This document shows positions 1-5,121 of a stretch of DNA of 9,875 bases, piece after piece. Numbering within the stretch: the first letter of the stretch is position 1; every line of letters starts with the position of its first letter. Source of the DNA: Paludibacteraceae bacterium (GTDB lineage: Bacteria > Bacteroidota > Bacteroidia > Bacteroidales > Paludibacteraceae); contig CANIXM010000040.1 of assembly GCA_947471245.1 (NCBI GenBank), forward strand, positions 1-9,875, written 5' to 3'. The notes below the pieces were generated by a model. That model did not search any database and was not told the DNA's origin. It was given only the letters and a program-made list of their open reading frames with translations. The position numbers were made by a program, and so were the translations under genes.

Positions 1-474
1 GGTATTTGCAATGGATGTCAATTGATGGTAGAGCTTGGTTTGGTTAATCCAGATCATGACATCAAACCAAAAATGCTTCACAATAATTCGCACAAATTTG
101 AATCATCGTTTGTTGGTCTTACCATTCCACAAAATGAGTCTGTGATGTTCGGATCACTCAGTGGCAGCAAACTAGGCGTGTGGGTAGCGCACGGCGAAGG
201 AAAATTCCAATTGCCCAAAGCCGAAAGCGAATACAACATTATTGCAAAATACAGCTATGATGCTTACCCTGCTAACCCTAATGGTTCGGATTACTCAGTA
301 GCAGGTATCTGCTCCAATGACGGACGCCACTTGGCCATGATGCCTCACTTAGAGCGCGCCATTTTCCCTTGGCAATGGGCACACTACCCAGCTGATAGAA
401 AGAATAGCGACCAAATCACTCCATGGGTGGAAGCATTTGTAAATGCTAGATTGTGGGTGGAAAAGAATAAGTAA
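1..474 (+). CDS. purL: Phosphoribosylformylglycinamidine synthase, C-terminal glutaminase part (5' end outside window)
   Basis: The frame is open from base 1 and ends in TAA, giving the last 157 residues of a long single-chain FGAM synthase. This cytosolic enzyme uses glutamine and ATP to turn FGAR into FGAM, the fourth step of purine synthesis. The visible part is the class I glutamine amidotransferase domain. The first residues, GICNGCQ, hold the nucleophile elbow, with the catalytic cysteine as codon 3 (bases 7-9). AHGEGK and YPANPNGS are family motifs. MMPHLERAIFP supplies the catalytic His (346-348) and Glu (352-354). E. coli-type enzymes read PHPER at this point; the PHLER form fits a Bacteroidetes protein. 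The ATG codons at 25 and 28 are internal and are not starts. The catalytic synthase domains lie upstream of the window. Identification is secure. Confidence 0.97.
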   Translation, partial: GICNGCQLMVELGLVNPDHDIKPKMLHNNSHKFESSFVGLTIPQNESVMFGSLSGSKLGVWVAHGEGKFQLPKAESEYNIIAKYSYDAYPANPNGSDYSVAGICSNDGRHLAMMPHLERAIFPWQWAHYPADRKNSDQITPWVEAFVNARLWVEKNK

Positions 475-488
475 TTTGTAAAAAACAA

Positions 489-514
489 TACGCCGTAGCT
501 AAACGTTCGGCGTA
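489..514. other. Small hairpin just after purL
   Basis: TACGCCG (489-495) pairs perfectly with CGGCGTA (508-514) across a 12-base loop. It starts 14 bases after the purL stop and has no T-run after it. It may be part of the purL 3' end structure, together with the stronger hairpin at 541-592. Confidence 0.35.
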
Positions 515-540
515 ATAAAATGGAGTCTCCTGATTTCCAT

Positions 541-592
541 TTATTTCAAACACAAAAGGCGCGATTTTTCGTGCCTTTTGTGTTTGAAATAG
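541..592. terminator. Very long hairpin, probable terminator between purL and dapA
   Basis: Bases 542-560 pair perfectly with 573-591 (19 bp). The stem continues inward through one G-U pair and three normal pairs to a TTTT loop (565-568), giving a stem of about 23 bp. It lies between the converging purL (+) and dapA-like (-) genes, where a bidirectional terminator is expected. There is no strong T-tract on either side, so it could instead act as an RNA-end stabilising hairpin or be a leftover repeat. Confidence 0.6.
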
Positions 593-620
593 GTGTGTAT
601 TTTCATTCAACTAAAATGGG

Positions 621-740
621 GATTCTACGAAGGCGAAACCATCCGCCTTTCTCTGGTTTGAAACCTGCTAATTACTTGTAGATTATTGTGTTTTTGCTCC
701 GCGATGCATTAAAAGTGTATGTTTAAAGAGTAGGTTACAA
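621..740 (+). repeat. Dispersed noncoding repeat, copy 1
   Basis: This stretch matches 2717-2819 in the same orientation. The right-hand 61 bases (680-740) align with 2758-2819 with about five mismatches and one single-base indel, and share TTTTTGCTCCGCGA and AAAGAGTAGGTTACAA. The left-hand part (from GATTCTAC) is also recognisable but carries several small deletions in copy 2. No open frame runs through it. It lies downstream of the dapA-like gene. Together the two copies bracket the TSUP-dapA pair. Confidence 0.8.
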
Positions 741-776
741 GCGAGCTTCGTCTACTCATTTAGGCTAAGTGCATTT

Positions 777-1640
777 TCATAAGTATTTATCCAATTCTCG
801 TTTTAAGTTATCCGAAATTCCTGTCAGAGGTAATCGGAGCTCAGCACTATTAATCAGTCCTTTTTTTGCTAAATAATACTTAATTGGCGCAGGATTAGGC
901 TCTTTGAAAAGCAAAGGAATAAATTTCTCGATAGTCGTCCAAGTTGCTAAGGCTGCCTTTTGGTCATTTTTGTCTATGGAGTCAATGATTGAAACAAATT
1001 TCTCAGTCTCTAAATGAGAAGAAGCTAATATCCCTCCATCTCCTCCGAGTGCTAAGTTTAAATAAAATAGAATATCCTCCCCTGTTAGTACAGAAAAGTT
1101 ATCAGGACGATTAAATATTAAATCCATTGTCTGATTAATATTCCCACATGAATCTTTGACCCCTACAATATTATCCAATTCTGCGAGCTTGAATAGAGTG
1201 TCGTTCTCTATATTTCTTCCTGTTCTATATGGAATATTATATATAATTATGTTTAGATATGTTGACTCTGATATTGTCTTAAAGTGTTCATATATGCCAT
1301 TTTGATCAGGTCTGCTGTAATATGGAGAAACAGATAGAATTCCATCAATTTTATATTTTTCAACAATTTTTAGCTGTTTCAAGATCTTGTTGGTGTTATT
1401 CCCACCTAATCCGTAATATATCGGGAGTCTATTATTGTTGAACTCCACCGTCTTTTCCAGCAACTCCTCAAATTCATAATCTTCGATGGTTGGACATTCT
1501 CCAGTTGTTCCGTTGGGAATCAAACCCGATATCCCTTTAGGAGTGTAAAAATCTATTAATTTCTTATACGATTTATAATCAATTTCATTATCAGAAAACG
1601 GTGTGACAATTGGTAACCAAACTCCTTTTAATCTATTCAT
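777..1640 (-). CDS. dapA: 4-hydroxy-tetrahydrodipicolinate synthase family protein (DapA-like aldolase)
   Basis: A class I Schiff-base TIM-barrel aldolase of 287 residues; E. coli DapA has 292. The expected reaction is condensation of pyruvate with aspartate semialdehyde, the first committed step to lysine and diaminopimelate. Counting from the ATG at 1638-1640, the motifs are GTTGE at 44-48, PYY at 106-108, YNIPYRTG with Y134 and R139, and the Schiff-base lysine K162 in VGVKDS. This is a constant one-residue offset from E. coli T44/T45, Y107, Y133, R138 and K161. The arginine in YNxPxRT favours a DapA-type acceptor over N-acetylneuraminate lyase. EPNPAPIKYYL (247-257) is also typical. An in-frame GTG at 1713-1715 would add 25 polar, Asn/Lys-rich residues outside the family; I reject it. 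The gene follows a TSUP permease 96 bases upstream and is visibly AT-richer than purL. It may be a second copy or a DapA relative acting on another 2-keto acid. Confidence 0.88.
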   Translation of the reverse strand: MNRLKGVWLPIVTPFSDNEIDYKSYKKLIDFYTPKGISGLIPNGTTGECPTIEDYEFEELLEKTVEFNNNRLPIYYGLGGNNTNKILKQLKIVEKYKIDGILSVSPYYSRPDQNGIYEHFKTISESTYLNIIIYNIPYRTGRNIENDTLFKLAELDNIVGVKDSCGNINQTMDLIFNRPDNFSVLTGEDILFYLNLALGGDGGILASSHLETEKFVSIIDSIDKNDQKAALATWTTIEKFIPLLFKEPNPAPIKYYLAKKGLINSAELRLPLTGISDNLKRELDKYL

Positions 1641-1736
1641 ATTTCTACTGTTTATATTATTGTTCTTGGTTTTCTTTGCATTTTGGCTAATGAGCGTCAG
1701 GTGGGAATCATCCACTGTCTCAAACCTTGTTGTCTT

Positions 1737-2504
1737 TTAAAATATCTTTATTAAGTATATAATGCCTACGCAAGAGCCAATTATTACTACTATCCATTTA
1801 AATACTTCGGGATTGAGTTTACTGGTAAAATGACCGCCGGTATAACCTCCCAGCAATGTGCCCATAGCCATAGTTAAAGCAAATGCCCAGTTTATCTGTC
1901 CAGAAAATATAAAGTAGATGGCTGCGGTTACATTTACAATTAGTGATATGGCTTGCTTTAGAATATTTAAATGAGTTAACTGGTCTTTTAAAAAAATACC
2001 CAATGTGGCTAACAGGATTACTCCTAAACCAGCGCCAAAATAACCCCCGTAAATGGCTGAAATAAAAACTGCAATAATAAGTCCAGTATAATATGGTTTT
2101 AGTTGGCGTTTTTGGCTAATTTGTAACGCAACCCATTTCTTTACTGGATTTTGAACAGCCAGTAAAACGGTAGCTATAAGAATCAAGAATGGAACTAAAA
2201 GGTTAAACGATTTTTCATCCGAATTAAGTAATAAGTATCCACCTATCATTCCACCAATTATACTTACAGGTAACAGCCTAAAAAGCATCTTTTTTTGCAA
2301 TTGAAACATGTGCCTCTGCGCATACACCCCTCCAAAATGCCCAGGACATAAAGCAACCGTATTTGTTATATTAGCTGTAATGGGAGGAAATCCAAGGGCG
2401 ACAAGTACAGGGAAAGTGATAAGCGTGCCTCCGCCTGCTATAGAATTGGTAAAACCTGCCAAAAAAGCAGCTATAAAAGCAATTCCTAAAGAAGTAAAAT
2501 CCAT
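1737..2504 (-). CDS. TSUP (TauE/SafE, DUF81) family membrane permease
   Basis: A 255-residue, very hydrophobic protein with about eight membrane segments, roughly at 5-25, 28-45, 74-93, 99-118, 138-152, 154-172, 181-202 and 205-255 (the last holding two). The internal duplication usual for TSUP is visible. The first half has AGGGTLITFPVLVALGFPP followed by AN.TN (23-49). The second half has GGYFGAGLGVILLATLGIF (153-171), and GGYTGGHF lies near the C-terminus. The family exports or imports small organic or sulfur anions such as sulfite, sulfoacetate or taurine-derived compounds, but substrates cannot be read from sequence. The start ATG at 2502-2504 gives a normal family length; there is no clear ribosome binding site. 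The dapA-like gene follows on the same strand, so the two may be co-transcribed. The upstream leader has an unusual inverted repeat at 2544-2689. Confidence 0.93.
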   Translation of the reverse strand: MDFTSLGIAFIAAFLAGFTNSIAGGGTLITFPVLVALGFPPITANITNTVALCPGHFGGVYAQRHMFQLQKKMLFRLLPVSIIGGMIGGYLLLNSDEKSFNLLVPFLILIATVLLAVQNPVKKWVALQISQKRQLKPYYTGLIIAVFISAIYGGYFGAGLGVILLATLGIFLKDQLTHLNILKQAISLIVNVTAAIYFIFSGQINWAFALTMAMGTLLGGYTGGHFTSKLNPEVFKWIVVIIGSCVGIIYLIKIF

Positions 2505-2543
2505 ATTTAGTTTTTAAGGTAAATATTCATGATGCCATTGTTT

Positions 2544-2689
2544 GGCGATTGGCTCCAGCCTTCATCGAACTAGAATTGAAGCTATAGCCTTTAATTATTC
2601 ATTCTTGCTTTTAACTATCCAAAGCGAGAGCCTTTCCGCCAATGGGCGGACACGCCTTTTAGCTACGAAGTAGGCAGGAGCCAGACGCC
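2544..2689 (-). promoter_or_regulatory. Inverted-repeat element in the leader of the TSUP gene
   Basis: GGCGATTGGCTCC (2544-2556) and GGAGCCAGACGCC (2677-2689) are complementary at 11 of 13 positions. They could close a 146-base structure ending 39 bases before the TSUP start codon. Inside it is a perfect 6-bp hairpin with a 4-base loop (2635-2650). GTAGGC (2670-2675) could instead pair with GCCTAC at 2701-2706. It may be a structured 5' leader, a small nonautonomous element with terminal repeats, or chance pairing. It matches no riboswitch class that I recognise. Confidence 0.35.
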
Positions 2690-2716
2690 GAACAGAAAGA
2701 GCCTACGCTCATCTGA

Positions 2717-2819
2717 GATTCTACTAAGGCAAAACCCTCCTCTCGTTTCCAACCTACAGATTATTATCTTTTTTGCTCCGCGAGGCATTAAAAGTATATG
2801 TATAAAGAGTAGGTTACAA
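2717..2819 (+). repeat. Dispersed noncoding repeat, copy 2
   Basis: Second copy of the element at 621-740, in the same orientation and about 2.1 kb away. It is shorter (about 103 against 120 bases) because of deletions in its left half. The right half is well conserved up to the shared end TAGGTTACAA, after which the two copies diverge. It lies upstream of the TSUP gene and just downstream of the small membrane protein gene. No reading frame crosses it. Confidence 0.8.
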
Positions 2820-2850
2820 ATGAGGGGGAAGTGGAAGTGTCTTTAGGTTA

Positions 2851-3321
2851 TTAAGTTTTCGTAATTTTATTTCTGATTTTCAAATAATTATAAAACAATA
2901 TAAAGTATTCAATTATCATGAAAATCGGGAACACTAATATAATTGGGTCATTTTTAACAACATATTCCCAAATGCCAAATACTAATAATGCCAAATAAGC
3001 AATTACTGTCATTTTATTCATTTGAAAATTCAGTCGAACACTTGTGCTGTCGATTTCGTAATTAATTTTACCGACAATCTTTAATTGTCTGAAGTAATTA
3101 ATATAGAATGTTCTTTTGAAAGTAAACTCATCGTTCTTTATTTCTCCGTAATATGGAGATTTTATCCTTTTGTTAATGCTTTTATAGTATTCAGAGTCAA
3201 AGAAACAAAAAGGATAAACAGGAAAATAATCGTTCTCTTTTCTACGTAATAGTCCATAAAGTGACTGGTTAAGTTCATTCCTGTTTTTATTAGTTCTTAT
3301 TTGAGTCGAGAAATATATCAT
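2851..3321 (-). CDS. Small membrane protein of unknown function, two transmembrane helices
   Basis: I do not recognise a named family for this 156-residue product. The N-terminal 100 residues look soluble and are rich in aromatic and basic residues. A segment at 59-86 has the pattern GEI...FTFKR..FYINYFRQL..VGKI, which resembles the short beta-rich repeats in small Bacteroidetes membrane proteins. Two hydrophobic helices follow at about 104-122 and 126-146, ahead of a basic tail (KIRNKITKT). This predicts an inner-membrane protein with both ends on the same side, probably the cytoplasm. The ATG at 3319-3321 is the first in frame and gives a sensible start; no ribosome binding site is evident. 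The gene stands alone, with long spacers on both sides, and is strongly AT-rich. The continuous frame, and the soluble-then-membrane order, argue that it is real. Confidence 0.72.
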   Translation of the reverse strand: MIYFSTQIRTNKNRNELNQSLYGLLRRKENDYFPVYPFCFFDSEYYKSINKRIKSPYYGEIKNDEFTFKRTFYINYFRQLKIVGKINYEIDSTSVRLNFQMNKMTVIAYLALLVFGIWEYVVKNDPIILVFPIFMIIEYFILFYNYLKIRNKITKT

Positions 3322-3561
3322 CTTAAAGATTTATTTTGTGGCTTATAGTAGTTGAGACAAAAGTTGGGTTCTAAATTTTCTTTCCTTAAAAATCTTTATC
3401 CCCCTCGTTTGCATCGATTGGTTAATGGTTATTTGTTTTAAATAAAACTATAATCACCTCAAAATCAACAATAAATTAAGTTTACAGAACTTTCACCTTA
3501 CAAACATGGCACATTATACAAAATTGGGACAGAGAAGCCTACATTCAACCATGGTGTTGGT
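3322..3561. other. Spacer with no recognised feature
   Basis: AT-rich DNA upstream of the small membrane protein gene. No open frame of note, RNA gene, terminator or TAnnTTTG box was seen here. The promoter of the membrane protein gene presumably lies in its left part. Confidence 0.5.
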
Positions 3562-3622
3562 TTTGCCGCACCAAGACCTAACAGGTTTCAAAAACCTGTT
3601 AGGTCTGTTGGCAAGTGGCAAA
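3562..3622. repeat. Perfect palindromic hairpin, REP-like intergenic repeat
   Basis: Bases 3574-3588 (AGACCTAACAGGTTT) pair perfectly with 3592-3606 across a 3-base loop. The pairing extends outward, with interruptions, through CCAA/TTGG and TTTGCC (3562-3567)/GGCAAA (3617-3622). From memory, near-identical ACCTAACAGGTTT...AAACCTGTTAGGT palindromes occur between genes in many Bacteroidetes genomes; I cannot check this here. There is no T-tract, so it is not a standard terminator. It lies downstream of the HEPN gene and could stabilise that transcript's 3' end. Confidence 0.75.
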
Positions 3623-3741
3623 CATTGTAAAAGTGCGCGAGCATTTGCATTTTCTTGAAAATATTCGAGGTGTGGCCTTCTATTAAATCAATGCAGGCAG
3701 GATACTTATACGCCTCATTTGAGGTGTATGTAGTTCAACCA

Positions 3742-3779
3742 AGGCTTCCATACTGGGTCGTTCCGACCGCAGTAAGCCT
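3742..3779. other. Bulged hairpin downstream of the HEPN gene
   Basis: TACTGGGTCG (3751-3760) pairs with CGACC-G-CAGTA (3764-3774), leaving one unpaired G and a 3-base loop. An outer AGGCT/AGCCT stem (3742-3746/3775-3779) extends it past a 4-base bulge. A second small hairpin lies at 3708-3729. These sit 28-99 bases past the HEPN stop and may form its 3' end. The extrahelical base recalls an integron attC site, but the required AAC/GTT core boxes are absent. Confidence 0.4.
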
Positions 3780-3806
3780 AAGTATTAGCTGCTGGCAATT
3801 TGTTTT

Positions 3807-4196
3807 TTATATATTCAAAAGTTCAATAATTTCAGCTACAAATTTTTGGGATAGAGGAAGTAAGCGGGTAGCGGTTTCTTGGTCGAAATCAAAGAAATCG
3901 TTGTAATCGCCTTTTTGTCTTTTTTCAAATAAATCGGCGTAGTGCTTTGCCAGTTCTTTGTCAAATTTACCCGTTTTTACAAATAATTGCCCAAATTGTT
4001 GGCGTATGCCCGAATGGCTGGAAGATTCCACACCATGCTTAACCAATAAAGCACTTACAGCATAATAACAAGCATAGTACATTCGATTAATGGCTGTGTT
4101 CCAAAATTGGTTGTCAATATGTTTTTCTACCTCATGTAGTGTTTGGGTAGCCCGTTCTATACGGTATTGGGAGTATTCGTTTGGAGAGTATGTCAT
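3807..4196 (-). CDS. HEPN-domain protein, predicted toxin of a MNT-HEPN module
   Basis: A 129-residue, all-helical HEPN domain protein (UPF0332-like). The family signature NRMYYACYYAVSALLVKHG (37-55) is clear, followed by SSSHSGIRQQFGQLFVKTG (58-76) and the motif RQKGDYND (93-100). In paired systems HEPN proteins act as RNases or RNA-binding toxins restrained by a partner nucleotidyltransferase. The canonical HEPN RNase motif is R-x4-6-H. Here the arginine R93 is present but the following stretch is GDYND, with no histidine. This is usual for the UPF0332 branch and leaves catalytic activity uncertain. The ATG overlaps the stop of the upstream nucleotidyltransferase gene by four bases (ATGA), implying coupled translation and a fixed ratio. 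The length is normal for the family. The assignment to the domain is firm; the toxin role is inferred from the pairing. Confidence 0.92.
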   Translation of the reverse strand: MTYSPNEYSQYRIERATQTLHEVEKHIDNQFWNTAINRMYYACYYAVSALLVKHGVESSSHSGIRQQFGQLFVKTGKFDKELAKHYADLFEKRQKGDYNDFFDFDQETATRLLPLSQKFVAEIIELLNI

Positions 4197-4510
4197 AATA
4201 ATAATCCTTCACGCATTACATTGTGGAAGAATGGGGTAACGCTAAACTTGTAGTTCCATTCTTTTTCTGAATATACCATGGGGCTGATTACCTGCCCGGA
4301 TTCAAATTCCAAATCATATAAAGTGGAGGTGATTTCTTGCTCCATTTCGGGGGTTATTATTTCTTTATTGAGCAAAATAAGAATGTCCCAATCGGACTCT
4401 TTTCGAGCCGTACCACGTACTCGTGAACCATATAAGTAGATTTTAGCAGAAGCATCTTTTTCTGTTACTAATCTTTTTATTTCAACTAATATTTTATTTA
4501 GGCGTTTCAT
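4193..4510 (-). CDS. Minimal nucleotidyltransferase (MNT), predicted antitoxin partner of the HEPN protein
   Basis: A 105-residue DNA polymerase beta-superfamily nucleotidyltransferase. The active-site signature is GSRVRGTARKESDWD at 28-42, i.e. GS, the glycine turn, and the two metal-binding aspartates D40 and D42. The rest is a short alpha/beta core with VISPMVYSEKEW (74-85) where family members often carry VxVxVYSxEEW. The position of the third acidic residue is not clear. In studied MNT-HEPN systems the MNT protein neutralises its partner by AMP transfer to a tyrosine near the HEPN motif; here Y98 of the HEPN protein would be a candidate acceptor (inference). The gene precedes the HEPN gene with an ATGA overlap. 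A TATCTTTG promoter box sits 28 bases upstream. The start at 4508-4510 gives the normal MKRLN...-type N-terminus. Confidence 0.93.
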   Translation of the reverse strand: MKRLNKILVEIKRLVTEKDASAKIYLYGSRVRGTARKESDWDILILLNKEIITPEMEQEITSTLYDLEFESGQVISPMVYSEKEWNYKFSVTPFFHNVMREGLLL

Positions 4511-4534
4511 TATTTAGCATTTTAGAAAATATTT

Positions 4535-4572
4535 CTACAAAGATAGAATGTTTTTATTAATTAACGTAGAAA
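4535..4572 (-). promoter_or_regulatory. Promoter of the MNT-HEPN operon with flanking inverted repeat
   Basis: On the minus strand TATCTTTG (4538-4545) is an exact match to the Bacteroidetes -7 consensus TAnnTTTG, and its end is 27 bases before the MNT start codon. No good -33 TTG is visible. TTTCTAC (4532-4538) and GTAGAAA (4566-4572) form a 7-bp inverted repeat around the box, about three helical turns apart. This could be an operator for autoregulation. The 11 bases CTACAAAGATA (4535-4545, + strand) recur exactly at the ATPase promoter (6332-6342). Confidence 0.6.
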
Positions 4573-4599
4573 CATGTTTTTTCTTATTATGAGTATTTT

Positions 4600-4820
4600 T
4601 AAGGCTGTAAGTATCGGTTCTATTGCTTCAGCTTACGGTTGCCGCTATGGCATTGTGTAACATCAGCCGTGAGGATGATTTTCGCTCGATGTGACACCGA
4701 AAGTGTCAGCCGCTAACACATATTGCAAAACAAACAGCCCGAAGGCTGTGGCGCAGTACGATAGCCGTTGTTGAACTAAATCCCCTCGGAGAATGGCTTT
4801 AAATAGTACCGTTCTGCAAA
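4600..4820. other. Hairpin-rich, GC-richer spacer of unknown role
   Basis: This part of the gap 4511-5121 is visibly less AT-rich than its surroundings. It holds two perfect 6-bp hairpins with CGAA loops: TGACAC/GTGTCA (4692-4697/4703-4708) and ACAGCC/GGCTGT (4734-4739/4744-4749). A weaker GTAAG/CTTAC pairing lies at about 4607-4636. No protein frame of note crosses it. A TATATTTG box on the minus strand (4941-4948) lies upstream and would read into it. It could be a structured RNA, a decayed mobile element end or a repeat. Confidence 0.4.
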
Positions 4821-4940
4821 TACTTTACATTTATTTTTTGTTTATATCACAACTGTTATTCAAGATTTATTTAAACTATCCAATGGACTTGATCCCTTTA
4901 TGTTTGATAAAAACCTTTGGTGTTGGAATCAATGCTACCA

Positions 4941-4948
4941 CAAATATA
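4941..4948 (-). promoter_or_regulatory. Possible -7 promoter box reading toward the MNT-HEPN operon
   Basis: On the minus strand these bases read TATATTTG, an exact TAnnTTTG match, placed 26 bases after the ATPase terminator. No matching -33 element is evident and the region is AT-rich, so chance is a real possibility. Confidence 0.3.
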
Positions 4949-4973
4949 CAAAAGTTTTTGAAGTAGCACGATG

Positions 4974-5013
4974 AAAAAAAGAGCAACCGAAAAAATCAAA
5001 TTTTCAGTCGCTC
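4974..5013 (-). terminator. Rho-independent terminator of the ATPase gene
   Basis: Read on the minus strand, GAGCGACTGAAAA (5013-5001) pairs with 4993-4981 as a 13-bp stem containing two G-U pairs and a 7-base loop. Seven T residues follow at once (4980-4974). It lies about 110 bases past the ATPase stop codon. This is the clearest intrinsic terminator in the window. Confidence 0.85.
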
Positions 5014-5121
5014 CGAAGTATGTTGGTGGAGATTACCAAACTCGAGCCAGTCACCTCCACACTACCAGTGTTGCGCTCTGTCTACTCGTCAACTTGTTTT
5101 CACGTCAACTCGAAAAAAAAC

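Noticed and set aside
192..354. Unusual PHLER instead of PHPER in PurL
   Set aside because: The catalytic His and Glu are intact, and I believe the Leu variant is normal in Bacteroidetes PurL.
1641..1715. In-frame GTG extension of the DapA-like protein by 25 residues
   Set aside because: The extension is polar, unlike any DapA N-terminus, and the ATG at 1638-1640 puts all active-site residues at the expected numbers, one more than in E. coli.
3730..3800. Integron attC site
   Set aside because: There is a bulged stem, but no complementary RYYYAAC and GTTRRRY core boxes at its ends and no integrase gene.
3655..3906. 83-residue plus-strand frame
   Set aside because: It covers spacer hairpins and runs antisense into the HEPN gene, whose family assignment is firm.
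4876..4941. 21-codon GTG-started frame on the minus strand (VVALIPTPKVF...)
   Set aside because: Too short, with no ribosome binding site and no partner; kept only as part of the spacer.
5014..5121. tRNA-like fold with GTGGAG/CTCCAC stem (5026-5031/5055-5060)
   Set aside because: There is no T-loop GTTCRA, no anticodon arm of the right size and no acceptor stem.
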